64,000 nucleotides of DNA from a bacterium (GTDB lineage Bacteria; Elusimicrobiota; Elusimicrobia; Elusimicrobiales; UBA9959): assembly GCA_021811185.1 (NCBI GenBank), contig JAJZPL010000009.1, forward strand, positions 36,481-100,480, in the 5' to 3' direction. Made by a program: the position numbers and the translations under genes. Each line of letters opens with the position of its first letter. Position 1 is the stretch's first letter. The notes under the pieces were generated by a model. It was not told the origin of the DNA, searched no databases, and saw only the letters and a list, made by a program, of their open reading frames with translations. This document shows, piece after piece, positions 43,712 to 52,570 of the stretch.

Positions 43712-44512
43712 CTAGAAGTTACCGAAGAGTTCCATGGCGTTGGCGGTGGTTGTTTCGGCCAGGGCGGTGTTGCCGAGGCCTAGGTGGGTGGCGACCATGG
43801 CGGCTATTTCGGGGATATAAGAGGGATCGTTGCGTTTGCCGCGGGCGGACTGGGGCGGCAGGTACGGGCAGTCGGTTTCAAGCACGAGGTTGGCGGCGCC
43901 GGCTTTTTTAATGGTGTCGCGGAGGTCGTGGTTGTTCTTGTAGGTGAAGGTGCCGTTGACGCCCAGGGCGAGGCCCATGCCGAGGGCGGTTTTTGCGTCG
44001 ACCCAGCTGCCGGAGAAGCAGTGGAGCACGCCGCGGAATTTCCCGGCGGGGCTGTAGGTCCATTTATTTTTTAAAACTTCAAGCAGCTCGGCGTAGGCGT
44101 TCTGGCCCTCTTTGCCGTTCCTGGCGTGGTAGACGGCTGGCTTGCCGTATTTGGCGCAGAGCGGGAGCTGTTCGGCCAGCAGGGCCAGCTGTTCTTCCCG
44201 GCGGGCGGGCTCCCACCAGTAATCCAGGCCTATTTCGCCCAGCGCGACGGCGCAAGGCTTAGCCAGGTACTTCTCAAGTTCCGGCAGGCAGCCCGGTTTA
44301 AGGTCTTTGATATATTCCGGGTGCACGCCGAAGGCGCAGCGCAGGGTCTCCGGGCGGGCGGCGCAGAAGGCTTCCCCCGCGGCCCACTCGGAAGGGGCGC
44401 AGGCTATCTCCACGACCTTGGTCACACCGGACTTCAGGACGCGGTCCATCACGGCGTCCCGGTCCTGGTCGAAGGCTTTGTCGTTAAGATGGGCGTGGGT
44501 TTCGGTGAACAT
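43712..44512 (-). CDS. tatD: TatD-family metal-dependent DNase
   Basis: The protein is 266 residues. The metal-binding HxH is at the N-terminus (FTETHAHLNDKAF). Further ligands lie in ALGEIGLDYWWEP (Glu), VYHARNG (His), LHCFSGSW (His) and LETDCPYLPP (Asp). The TatD/YcfH/YabD family are 3'-5' exonucleases or deoxyribonucleases in DNA repair and turnover. Its ATG overlaps the prfB stop by one base (TAATG), so the two are coupled. The exact subfamily cannot be fixed. Confidence 0.92.
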   Translation of the reverse strand: MFTETHAHLNDKAFDQDRDAVMDRVLKSGVTKVVEIACAPSEWAAGEAFCAARPETLRCAFGVHPEYIKDLKPGCLPELEKYLAKPCAVALGEIGLDYWWEPARREEQLALLAEQLPLCAKYGKPAVYHARNGKEGQNAYAELLEVLKNKWTYSPAGKFRGVLHCFSGSWVDAKTALGMGLALGVNGTFTYKNNHDLRDTIKKAGAANLVLETDCPYLPPQSARGKRNDPSYIPEIAAMVATHLGLGNTALAETTTANAMELFGNF

Positions 44513-45636
44513 TACTTCTTCTTGTTGGCCGCGGCCCAGGTGAGGTAGGAGCGCATGAAAGGGTCCAGGTCGCCGTCCATCACGGTGTCGATCTGCGAGG
44601 TTTCGTAGTCCGTACGCATGTCCTTCACCAGCTGGTACGGCATGAAGACGTAGGAGCGGATCTGGTGGCCCCAGCCTATGTCGCCCTTGGCGTCGTAATG
44701 GCGCTCCATCTCCGAGCGCTTCTTGTCCATTTCTATCTCGTAGAGCCGGGCCTTCAGCATGGCCATCGCGGTCTCGCGGTTCTGGTGCTGGGAGCGTTCT
44801 ATCTGGCAGGCCACCACTATGCCCGACGGGATATGGGTGAGGCGGACGGCCGTTTCCACCTTGTTCACGTTCTGGCCGCCGGCGCCGCCGGAGCGGAAGG
44901 TGTCCAGTTTAATGTCCTTGTCCTCCACCTTTATCTCGATCTGGTCGTTGATGTCGGCCAGCACGTCGATGGAGGCGAAAGAGGTGTGGCGCCGCTTGGC
45001 GGCGTCGAAGGGCGAGATGCGCACCAGGCGGTGCACGCCGATCTCGCTTTTCAGGTAGCCGTAGGCGTAGCGGCCCCGGACAATGGCGGTAACGCCGCGC
45101 ACTCCGGCCTCTTCGCCTTTCAGCATGTCGGTAATGGAGAACGTAAAGCCCTTGCTCTGCGCCCAGCGGGTGTACATCCTAAGCAGCATCTCCGCCCAGT
45201 CGCAGGCCTCGGTGCCGCCCACGCCGGCGTGGATGGTGATGATGGCGTCCAGCTTGTCCATGGGCCCGGCCAGCTTCAGCTCGAAGTCCAGCACGGACAG
45301 CTTTTTCTCCACCGCCCGCAGGCCTTCCATGATGACCGGCAGCTCGGAAAGGTCGCCGGCGTCTTTGGCCAGTTCGAAGTGCACCTTGAAATCCTCTATC
45401 TCGCGGCCCACGGAATCCAGCAGGTCCACGCCTTTCTTCAGGTCGTTGAGCTCCTTCAGGTGGAGCTGGGCTTTCGCCGCGTCGTCCCAGAAATCCCCGG
45501 CCCCCGAGGCGGCTTCCTTCTCGCGCAGAGTGGCGCGCTTGTCCTCTAGGTCGTAAAGCTTGGCCAGCCCGGCGAGAGATTCCTCCAGCGCGGCTATCTT
45601 ATTGGTAATGTCCTTGAGCTCCAGGTTTTCGGCCAT
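44512..45636 (-). CDS. prfB: Peptide chain release factor 2
   Basis: The protein is 374 residues. [21 protein letters not shown] holds the GGQ motif that triggers peptidyl-tRNA hydrolysis, and [15 protein letters not shown] holds the SPF tripeptide that reads UGA/UAA. The frame is continuous from MAENLELKD through [15 protein letters not shown], so the +1 programmed frameshift that controls prfB in most bacteria is absent. It is divergent from the shikimate operon across a 46-bp gap. Confidence 0.96.
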   Translation of the reverse strand: MAENLELKDITNKIAALEESLAGLAKLYDLEDKRATLREKEAASGAGDFWDDAAKAQLHLKELNDLKKGVDLLDSVGREIEDFKVHFELAKDAGDLSELPVIMEGLRAVEKKLSVLDFELKLAGPMDKLDAIITIHAGVGGTEACDWAEMLLRMYTRWAQSKGFTFSITDMLKGEEAGVRGVTAIVRGRYAYGYLKSEIGVHRLVRISPFDAAKRRHTSFASIDVLADINDQIEIKVEDKDIKLDTFRSGGAGGQNVNKVETAVRLTHIPSGIVVACQIERSQHQNRETAMAMLKARLYEIEMDKKRSEMERHYDAKGDIGWGHQIRSYVFMPYQLVKDMRTDYETSQIDTVMDGDLDPFMRSYLTWAAANKKK

Positions 45637-45682
45637 AATGATATTTTATTTTATTATGAATCGTATTTTAATAGAATTCTAT

Positions 45683-45940
45683 ATGATGACCGATAAGCTT
45701 GCCGCCGCGCGCGCCAAAATAGACCTGCTGGACAGGCGGATAGCCGCCCTGCTGGCCCGTCGTTTCGCGCTGGCGGTCTCCCTTAAAGGCCTGAAGAAGA
45801 CCGTTACCGACCGCGCCCGCGAAAAACGCGTGCTGGCGAACGCCCGCCGCGCGGTTGGAATGAAGAGCTACGCCGCCGGCGCCGGCGCGGTCTTCTCCGA
45901 AATAATAAAACAATCGAAAAAACTGCAGGTCGCCAAATGA
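45683..45940 (+). CDS. Chorismate mutase (AroQ-type)
   Basis: The protein is 85 residues starting at MMTDKLAAARAKIDLLDRRIAALLARRF. This is the first long helix of the all-helical AroQ fold with the active-site Arg and Lys pattern (R-A-K-I-D, later SLKGLKK). It converts chorismate to prephenate. Start choice is uncertain: ATG 45683, 45686 or 45656, none with a ribosome site. It opens the shikimate operon; its stop overlaps the next start (ATGA). Confidence 0.8.
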   Translation: MMTDKLAAARAKIDLLDRRIAALLARRFALAVSLKGLKKTVTDRAREKRVLANARRAVGMKSYAAGAGAVFSEIIKQSKKLQVAK

Positions 45941-46890
45941 TCATACGCCTTGCGAAACACCTCGGACCGCCCGGACGGCGCGCCCTGCTGGCCGCGTTAG
46001 CCGGGCTTTTCCCCCGCGCCCGCTTCAAAGCCGTCTCCGGAGGCCTGGCAGTCTCCGGCCTGCCGGCGGAAAAAGCCGCCGACGCGGCCCCGCGCATGGA
46101 AAACCTTCCCGGCGCGGCGGAAGTTGTTTTTTCGCGGGAGGAACTCTGCCCGCTGGCCTGCCGCAAGGACCGCCCCCTGGCGGGAACGCCGCTCGATTTC
46201 AGAGCCAAGCCCGTTTTCATTGCCGGCCCCTGCGCCGTGGAGGACCTGGACTCCTACCTGGCCTCCGCCGTCGCACTGAAGGCCGCCGGAGCGCACGCGC
46301 TGCGCGCGGCGCTGTTCAAACCCCGCTCCTCGCCTTACGCCTTCCAGGGCATCGGCTGGCCCGGTCTGAAGATCATAGCGCGGGCCGCCAAGATTACCGG
46401 CCTGCCGCTGGTCACCGAAGCCACCGATACCCGGCAGGTAGCGCGGCTGGCGAAAGTATGCGCCGTGCTGCAGATCGGCGCGCGCAACATGCGCAACTAC
46501 GAACTGCTGAAAGAAGCCGGCGCCTCCGGCCGCGCGGTGCTGCTGAAGCGCGCCATGAACGCCACGCTGCGCGACTGGCTGCTCTCCGCCGAATACCTGC
46601 TCAAACACGGCACGAAGAATTTGATCCTATGCGAGCGCGGGGATTCCCGCCCCGCCGGCCTCGACCTTAAAATGCTGCGCGAGGCGAAAAAACTTACCGG
46701 CCTGCCGGTACTGGCCGACCCCAGCCATATTTCCGGCGACAGGCTGGCCGCCGCCGCGCTGGCCAAGGCCGCGCTGCGCGCCGGCGCTGACGGCCTGCTT
46801 ATAGAAGCGAGCTCCTACCCGCTCGCGGCCAGGGTAGACGGCCGGCAGACCCTTACTATCGAGGCCTTCCGGAACCTTACCGGCAAATAA
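45937..46890 (+). CDS. aroF: 3-Deoxy-7-phosphoheptulonate (DAHP) synthase
   Basis: The protein is 317 residues. A short N-terminal ferredoxin-like region (1-75) is followed by the KDO8P-type barrel: KPVFIAGPCAVEDLDSY, ALRAALFKPRSSPYAFQG, LQIGARNMRNYELLKE, VLLKRAMNATLRDWLLSAEY and LADPSHISGDR. This is the type I-beta DAHP synthase layout. It condenses phosphoenolpyruvate with erythrose 4-phosphate, the first step of aromatic synthesis. Overlap with the mutase gene suggests the two enzymes are made together; in some bacteria they form a regulated complex. Confidence 0.93.
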   Translation: MIIRLAKHLGPPGRRALLAALAGLFPRARFKAVSGGLAVSGLPAEKAADAAPRMENLPGAAEVVFSREELCPLACRKDRPLAGTPLDFRAKPVFIAGPCAVEDLDSYLASAVALKAAGAHALRAALFKPRSSPYAFQGIGWPGLKIIARAAKITGLPLVTEATDTRQVARLAKVCAVLQIGARNMRNYELLKEAGASGRAVLLKRAMNATLRDWLLSAEYLLKHGTKNLILCERGDSRPAGLDLKMLREAKKLTGLPVLADPSHISGDRLAAAALAKAALRAGADGLLIEASSYPLAARVDGRQTLTIEAFRNLTGK

Positions 46891-46891
46891 C

Positions 46892-47740
46892 GTGGCGACT
46901 AAAACTTACAAAGCGGGGTTGATCGGCCTGCCCCTTTCCAGATCCCTTTCCCCCGGGATCTTCCGCATCTTCTCGGGGCTCACGGGCGCGGCCATAACCT
47001 ATGAGCTGCGCGAATGCGGCGCCGGCGAACTGGCGGCCGTAATAGCCTCGCTGAAGACCGGAGGCTGGGCCGGCTTCAACGTTACCCTCCCCCACAAACA
47101 AGCCGTTTTTTCGCTCCTGGCCCAGGCGGACCCGGCTTCGCGCGAGATCCGCGCCGTCAACGCGGCGCGCTTCGGGAAAGCGGGCCTGGAAGGCCTCAAC
47201 ACCGACGCCGGCGCCGTGCGCGAAGCCCTTGAGGAACATGGCGCGGAGACGGCCGGCAAAGCCGCCGTGGTCTTCGGCTCCGGCGGAGCCGCCGCCGCGG
47301 CCGGCTGGGCGCTGGGGCGTTCGGGCGCGGCTTCGGTTACCTTCAACGCCAGGAACCGGGCCGCGGCCGCCGCAATAGCGGGCAGGCTGGGCGCGGCTTT
47401 CCCCCGTACTATTTTTTCAGACGCTGAATTCTCCGCCCCCTCGGCTGCCGCCGGCATCCTGGTGAACGCCACGCCGCTGGGCATGTACCAGCCCGGCAGG
47501 CCGCCCTGTACCCCGGGGCGCGGCACGGTCTGCCTGGACCTGGCCTACGCGCCCGCTGGCACGGAATTCATAGCCGCGGCCCGGGCGGCCGGGGCCGGGA
47601 CCATAGACGGGCTCGAGGTGCTGGTGAGGCAGGCTTCCCTCTCGCTTAAATTCTGGACGGGCCTGCCGGGCGGGGATATAGTAAAATTTAACCGTGAAGC
47701 CATCGGGCTTTTCAGGAAGCAGCTTCTAATGGGGGACTGA
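46892..47740 (+). CDS. aroE: Shikimate dehydrogenase
   Basis: The protein is 282 residues from GTG 46892, one base after the preceding stop. LIGLPLSRSLSPGIF binds shikimate, GFNVTLPHKQAVF carries the catalytic Lys, and AVVFGSGGAAAAAGWAL is the NADP-binding loop. ILVNATPLGM is the family motif. It reduces 3-dehydroshikimate. Its stop overlaps the aroC start (TGATG). Confidence 0.95.
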   Translation: MATKTYKAGLIGLPLSRSLSPGIFRIFSGLTGAAITYELRECGAGELAAVIASLKTGGWAGFNVTLPHKQAVFSLLAQADPASREIRAVNAARFGKAGLEGLNTDAGAVREALEEHGAETAGKAAVVFGSGGAAAAAGWALGRSGAASVTFNARNRAAAAAIAGRLGAAFPRTIFSDAEFSAPSAAAGILVNATPLGMYQPGRPPCTPGRGTVCLDLAYAPAGTEFIAAARAAGAGTIDGLEVLVRQASLSLKFWTGLPGGDIVKFNREAIGLFRKQLLMGD

Positions 47741-48762
47741 TGCTAAGACACCTTACCGCCGGGGAATCGCACGGCGAATATCTCACCGGCATTCTGGAAG
47801 GCTTCCCCGCGGGAGTCAAAATAACCCCGGCCTTGATAGAGGCCCAGCTCAGGCGCCGCCGCCAGGCACCCGGCCGCAGCGCCCGCCAGGCCCTGGAGAC
47901 CGACCAGTTCAAAATAATTTCAGGCGTGGCCGCCGGGCTTACCACCGGCGCCCCCATCAGCGTGCTGATCGCCAACAAAGGCCGCGCGCTGCCGCCCGCC
48001 TCCAGCCTGCCCAGGCCCGGCCACGCCGACCTGGCCGGCATGCTCAAGTACGACACTTTGAACGCCTCGCTGATCCGCGAAAGGGCCAGCGCCCGCGAAA
48101 CCGCCGCCGGCGTGGCGCTGGGCGCCTTCGCGCTGCGCTTCCTCGAAATGCTGGACGTCGGCGTCAATTCCCGCGTGCTTAGCCTCGGCGAGCTCGGCCG
48201 GCTCACGGCGGAGAGCGCCGCGGCGGAGATCCTGCGCGCCCGCAAAGCCGGCGATACCTTGGGCGGGATCTTCGAACTTACCGTGGAGAACCTGCCCGCC
48301 GGGCTGGGCGGCTTCGGCCAGCGAGACCGCAGGCTGGGCGCGCGCCTCGGCGCGGCGCTGCTGGGCATAAACGGCGTAAAAGGTTTCGAGATAGGAGGCG
48401 GCTTCAGCCTGGCCGCGCTCGGCGGCAAAGCGGCTTCCCTGGACCCCGGGCTTTCCGGCGGCCTGGACGGCGGCATGACCAACGGCCGGGTCCTGCGCGT
48501 GCGCTGCGCGGTAAAGCCGGTGCCGGGCCTGCCCGGAGGTTCGCCCTCCACGGACCTCAAGAGCTTCCGTAAAAAACTTTCCAGCTCCGCCACCTCCGAC
48601 ACCACCGCGGTCTTCGCGGCGGCGGTGATAGCCGAGAACGCGGCCGCGCTGGAGCTGGCCGGCGCCGTGCTGGAGAAATTCGGCGGCGACTCCCTGGGCG
48701 AGATAAGAACGCGGGTGGACGAATGGCGAAAAAGAACACAAAAGATCCTGCGCCGGCTGTAA
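47740..48762 (+). CDS. aroC: Chorismate synthase
   Basis: The protein is 340 residues. LTAGESHGEYLTGILEGFPAG at the start, RASARETAAGVALGAFALRF and GGMTNGRVLRVRCAVKPV are the three family signatures. It removes phosphate from EPSP using reduced FMN to give chorismate. The 3' end overlaps aroK by 40 bp. Confidence 0.95.
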   Translation: MLRHLTAGESHGEYLTGILEGFPAGVKITPALIEAQLRRRRQAPGRSARQALETDQFKIISGVAAGLTTGAPISVLIANKGRALPPASSLPRPGHADLAGMLKYDTLNASLIRERASARETAAGVALGAFALRFLEMLDVGVNSRVLSLGELGRLTAESAAAEILRARKAGDTLGGIFELTVENLPAGLGGFGQRDRRLGARLGAALLGINGVKGFEIGGGFSLAALGGKAASLDPGLSGGLDGGMTNGRVLRVRCAVKPVPGLPGGSPSTDLKSFRKKLSSSATSDTTAVFAAAVIAENAAALELAGAVLEKFGGDSLGEIRTRVDEWRKRTQKILRRL

Positions 48763-49271
48763 GGAACATCTTCCTGACCGGCTTCATGTGCGCGGGCAAA
48801 ACCTCCGCAGGGAAGCTGCTCGCCCGCGCGCTGGGCCGGCCTCTTGCCGACAGCGACGCGCTGGCGGAGAAGAAGGCCGGGAACTCCGTCTCCGCCATCG
48901 TTGAGCAACGCGGGCTGGCGGCTTTCCGCAAGCTGGAGTCCGCCTGCGTTAAAGAACTGGCCGCGGGCCGGGGGCGCGTGATAGCGCTGGGCGGCGGGAT
49001 CTACCCTTCCCACAGGTGGAAAGGCGCGCTGGCGGCCTCCGGCATAACGGTTTTCCTCCATTGCCCCTGGAACGAACTGGAGAAACGGCTTAAGCCGGAA
49101 GCGGGCACGAGGCCGCTGCTTAAAGGCGCCTGGGCCGCCGCCGGCCCGCGCGCCAAAAAACTTTACGCCGCCCGCCTGCCTTTCTACCGCAGGGCGGACA
49201 TAACCATAAACACCGCAGGTCTCACGCCCGCCCGGACCGCGGCGAAAATAAAGAAAGCGATAAAACTATGA
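48723..49271 (+). CDS. aroK: Shikimate kinase
   Basis: The protein is 182 residues. The P-loop is IFLTGFMCAGKTSAGKLLA, the shikimate-binding Asp is in LADSDALAEKKAG and Gly-rich ALGGGIYPS contacts substrate. It starts inside aroC with an unusually long 40-bp overlap. A later start is possible but would cut close to the P-loop. It phosphorylates shikimate. Confidence 0.92.
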   Translation: MAKKNTKDPAPAVRNIFLTGFMCAGKTSAGKLLARALGRPLADSDALAEKKAGNSVSAIVEQRGLAAFRKLESACVKELAAGRGRVIALGGGIYPSHRWKGALAASGITVFLHCPWNELEKRLKPEAGTRPLLKGAWAAAGPRAKKLYAARLPFYRRADITINTAGLTPARTAAKIKKAIKL

Positions 49272-50359
49272 AAACCTTCAGCTATACGGTCAACGATTCG
49301 AAGACGGTGAAAGCGGCGCTGGGCCGCGGCATGGCAAACATCCCGGCGGACTTCCCGGAGATCTTCAACGGGGTCGACAAGGTGTGCCTGGTGACCGGCA
49401 CCGACGCGCCGCCCAGCCTCAGGGCCAGGGCGCTCGCGCTTTTCCCGGAGAAAAAAGGCCACCATTTTTACTTCTGGCTGCCGCCCTCGGAAAAAGCCAA
49501 GACGCTGGAGCAGGCCGGCGAGCTGGCCGCCTTTCTTTTCGAACATGGCTTTTCCCGCAATTCGCTGATCATAGCCGCGGGCGGCGGCGCGGTTACGGAC
49601 CTGGCCGGATTCGCGGCCTCCATCTACATGCGCGGCATAGCGTGGGTCAGCGTGCCCACCACTTTCCTGGCGCAGATCGACGCGGGGCTCGGCGGCAAGA
49701 CCGCCGTGAACCTGGCCGGCGCCAAGAACATCGCCGGCACCTTCCACCAGCCGGCGCTCTCCGTGTGCGACACGGCCTTCCTGGACTCGCTGCCGCACTC
49801 CGAGCTGCGCTCCGGCGCGGGCGAACTGGTAAAGTACGCCATGATCGGCCCCGGGGCGCTGCGCCGCGTGGTGGAAAAGAACCTCTCTAAAACCCTGGCC
49901 GGCGACAAGAGCGCCCTGACCGCCTGCGTCAGCGCCTGCGCCGCCTATAAGATCAAGCTGGTCGCCAAGGACGAGCGCGACGAAAGCGGCCTGCGCGAAA
50001 GGCTGAACTTCGGCCATACCGCCGGACACGCCTTCGAGGCTATGGCCGGCGGCAGGCTGCCGCACGGAGAGGCCGTGGCCAGGGGTCTGCGCTTCGCCCT
50101 TATAGCCTCGCGCGAGAAAGGCCTGCTGGGCAAAGCCGCTTTCCACAAGGCCGACGCGCTGATAGACGCGCTGCGCCTGCCGCCCGCCGGCGCGGTACGG
50201 CGCGACTTCCGGCAGTTCCTCTCGCTGGTCTCGCGCGACAAGAAGGCGCGCGGCGCCGCCAACCGCTTTCTGCTCGCCGAAGGCCCCGGCCGCCTGCGCG
50301 CGGCGGAGGACCTGAAGCCGGCCATCCTGAAAAAGGCCTTCGAGGGAGCGCTCAAATGA
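49268..50359 (+). CDS. aroB: 3-Dehydroquinate synthase
   Basis: The protein is 363 residues. IIAAGGGAVTDLAGFAASIYMRGI is the NAD-binding/active-site block, followed by PTTFLAQIDAGLGGKTAVNL. Zinc ligands lie in GAGELVKYAMIG (Glu), RLNFGHTAGHAFE (His) and the His in RLPHGEAVARGL. It closes DAHP into 3-dehydroquinate. The start overlaps the aroK stop (ATGA). Confidence 0.95.
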   Translation: MKTFSYTVNDSKTVKAALGRGMANIPADFPEIFNGVDKVCLVTGTDAPPSLRARALALFPEKKGHHFYFWLPPSEKAKTLEQAGELAAFLFEHGFSRNSLIIAAGGGAVTDLAGFAASIYMRGIAWVSVPTTFLAQIDAGLGGKTAVNLAGAKNIAGTFHQPALSVCDTAFLDSLPHSELRSGAGELVKYAMIGPGALRRVVEKNLSKTLAGDKSALTACVSACAAYKIKLVAKDERDESGLRERLNFGHTAGHAFEAMAGGRLPHGEAVARGLRFALIASREKGLLGKAAFHKADALIDALRLPPAGAVRRDFRQFLSLVSRDKKARGAANRFLLAEGPGRLRAAEDLKPAILKKAFEGALK

Positions 50360-50781
50360 ACATCCTGGTCATCCACGGCCCGAACCTTCACCTGCTGGGC
50401 AAAAGGCAGCCGGAGATCTACGGCGCCGAAACCCTGGCGCAGCTGAACTGCCGCATAAAAAAACGCGCGGCCGCGCTCGGCGTGAAAGTCCGGATCTTCC
50501 AGAGCAACTGCGAAGGCGCCATCATCGACCTGCTCACCGCGCACGCGGCCTGGGCCGACGCGCTGGTGATCAACCCGGCCGCCTACACGCATTACAGCTA
50601 CGCCATCCGCGATGCCATAGCCGCGCTGGCCCTTCCCGCCGTGGAGGTGCACCTCAGCGATATTTCCAAGCGCGAGCCTTTCAGGAAGGTCTCCGTGATA
50701 AAGCCGGTCTGCCTCGCGCAATTTAAAGGCGGCGGCGCGGCCTCCTACCTTAAAGCTTTGGACTACCTCAAGAAGAAATGA
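50356..50781 (+). CDS. aroQ: Type II 3-dehydroquinate dehydratase
   Basis: The protein is 141 residues. ILVIHGPNLHLLGKRQPEIYG opens the protein; the catalytic Tyr usually lies here. FQSNCEGAIIDLL, VINPAAYTHYSYAIRDAI and VEVHLSDISKREPFR complete the type II (dodecameric) family pattern. It dehydrates 3-dehydroquinate to 3-dehydroshikimate. Both ends overlap neighbours by 4 bp. Confidence 0.95.
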   Translation: MNILVIHGPNLHLLGKRQPEIYGAETLAQLNCRIKKRAAALGVKVRIFQSNCEGAIIDLLTAHAAWADALVINPAAYTHYSYAIRDAIAALALPAVEVHLSDISKREPFRKVSVIKPVCLAQFKGGGAASYLKALDYLKKK

Positions 50782-52016
50782 AGAGCTACACGCCCCCGGC
50801 GGATAAATCCATGACCATAAGGGCGCTGCTGCTGGCGGCCCTGGCCCGGGGCGGCGCGCGCATCGAGAACCCGCTGAGCTGCGAGGACACCGAAGCCGCG
50901 CTCGGCTGCCTGGCGGCGCTCGGCGTCAGGACGGCCAGGGACGGCAGCGCTTTGCTGGTGACCGGCGAAGGCCCGGAAGGGCTGCGGCAGCCGGCCGGCC
51001 CGCTGGACGCCGGCGAATCCGGCGCGCTGGCCAGAATGCTCGCCGGCCTGCTCGCCGGGCGGCCTTTCCCTTCCGAAATTACCGGGCGCGGCTCGCTCCT
51101 TAAAAGGCCGATGCGGCCTTTGGCCGAAGCCCTCGCCAAGCTGGGCGCCAAGGTAGGCACGAACTCCGGCCTGCTGCCGGTCTCCATAAAGCCCGCGGCG
51201 CTGCGCGGGGCCAAGATCTCCGGAGTAGAGAGCGCGCAGGTAAAATCCGCGCTGCTGCTGGCCGGGCTCCAGGCCGCCGGCCCCACCGAGATAAAAGAAA
51301 AATTCCAGACCCGCGACCACACCGAACGCCTGCTGGCGCTGATGGGCGCGGACATAAAGATGGCGCCCCGCCGCACCGACATCGGCCCCGGGCCGCTCAC
51401 CGCCAGGCCGGTAACCGTGCCGGGGGACATTTCTTCGGCCGCGCCTTTCATAGCCGCCGCGCTGCTCTCCGGCCAGCCGCTCACGCTCAACGCCTGCGGC
51501 CTCAACCAGACCCGGCTGGGCTTCATCCGCGCGCTTCAAAAGATGGGCGCCAAGATAAGCCTTAAGGTCGGCGGCACCTTCCCCGAACCCGAAGGCAGCC
51601 TGGAAGTACGGCCTTCCAAACTTAAAGGCATCCGCGTTACCCCGGCGGAGATCCCGGCCATGATTGACGAGATCCCCCTGCTGGCGGTAGTGGCCGCGCG
51701 GGCGAAAGGGAAAACCGTTATAAGCGGTATAGAGGGACTGCGCTCGAAGGAATCCGACAGGATAGAAAGCACGCTGGCGCTGCTGGCCGCCCTCGGCGTG
51801 AAAGCTTCCTACGCCAAAGGTTCGCTTACCGTAACCGGCCAGGCGAAGTTCAAAGCCGCCGCGCCCGTCGACACTTTCAACGACCACCGCATCGCCATGG
51901 CGGCCGCCGCCGCCTCCACGGCCTGCCCCGGCCTGAAAATAAAAAACCCGGGCTGCGTGAACAAATCATACCCGGGTTTCTGGCGCGACTTCAAAAAACT
52001 CTTCAAAGCGCTTTAA
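50778..52016 (+). CDS. aroA: 5-Enolpyruvylshikimate-3-phosphate synthase
   Basis: The protein is 412 residues. PPADKSMTIRALLLAALARG carries the substrate-binding Lys-Ser. DAGESGALARMLAGLLAG stands where most enzymes have 'LGNAGTAMRPL', and GRGSLLKRPMRPL follows. The catalytic blocks PGDISSAAPFIAAALL, EIPAMIDEIPLLAVVAA and FNDHRIAMAAAAAS are clear. It is the last gene of the operon and overlaps the convergent DJ-1-like gene by 14 bp. Confidence 0.93.
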   Translation: MKSYTPPADKSMTIRALLLAALARGGARIENPLSCEDTEAALGCLAALGVRTARDGSALLVTGEGPEGLRQPAGPLDAGESGALARMLAGLLAGRPFPSEITGRGSLLKRPMRPLAEALAKLGAKVGTNSGLLPVSIKPAALRGAKISGVESAQVKSALLLAGLQAAGPTEIKEKFQTRDHTERLLALMGADIKMAPRRTDIGPGPLTARPVTVPGDISSAAPFIAAALLSGQPLTLNACGLNQTRLGFIRALQKMGAKISLKVGGTFPEPEGSLEVRPSKLKGIRVTPAEIPAMIDEIPLLAVVAARAKGKTVISGIEGLRSKESDRIESTLALLAALGVKASYAKGSLTVTGQAKFKAAAPVDTFNDHRIAMAAAAASTACPGLKIKNPGCVNKSYPGFWRDFKKLFKAL

Positions 52017-52506
52017 GCAAAGCCTGCCCGTACCGCTTGGCGGGGACAGGGCCGTTGGCGGTTATCAGTTTGCCGTCCACCTCCAGCTCGGCGCCCGTGC
52101 ATTTCCCGCCGCTCTTCTCCACTTCCGCCGCCCCGTCGGGGAAACAGGTCACAGTCCTGCCCTTGAGCAGCCCCGCGTGGGCCAGCGCCACCGGCGAGAT
52201 GCAGATGGAACCCACCACCTTGCCGAGCTCCATGGCTTTTTTAAAGATAGCGTGCACCGCCGGGGTGTCCAGGTCGCCCAGCGCGCCGGGCCCGCCCACC
52301 AGCGTGAGCGCGTCGTAATCCGCGGGGTTTATCTCGTCCACGGTCTTATCCACCTGCGCGGTAAGCCTGAACTTGCCGCTGGCTGTGCCGAGCGAGGTGG
52401 AAACGGTCACCACCTTGTGCCCGGCGGCCTCCAGCACCTTCTTCGGCTCGCTGTACTCCTCGTCGCGGAAACCCTTGAAAGCTATGAACATGGCTATTTT
52501 TTTCAT
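52003..52506 (-). CDS. DJ-1/PfpI family protein
   Basis: The protein is 167 residues. The nucleophile elbow VGSICISPVALAHAG has Cys followed by Ile-Ser, as in PfpI/YhbO-type members. An acidic residue in FKGFRDEEYSEP is placed to activate it. Family members act as deglycases, proteases or chaperones, and the activity cannot be fixed from sequence. It is a single gene; the 3' ends of aroA and this gene overlap. Confidence 0.9.
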   Translation of the reverse strand: MKKIAMFIAFKGFRDEEYSEPKKVLEAAGHKVVTVSTSLGTASGKFRLTAQVDKTVDEINPADYDALTLVGGPGALGDLDTPAVHAIFKKAMELGKVVGSICISPVALAHAGLLKGRTVTCFPDGAAEVEKSGGKCTGAELEVDGKLITANGPVPAKRYGQALLKAL

Positions 52507-52570
52507 AAAGAATCAAGTCCCCCTTGTTATAAAAGCATTATAACAAAGGCGGGCAAATCCCAAAAAGTAT

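Noticed and set aside
45550-45640. Programmed frameshift in prfB
   Set aside because: The frame is continuous; no in-frame stop exists near codons 20-30.
45560-45682. Longer N-terminus for chorismate mutase
   Set aside because: It would overlap prfB on the other strand and adds residues unlike the AroQ fold; a start at 45683 gives a typical length.
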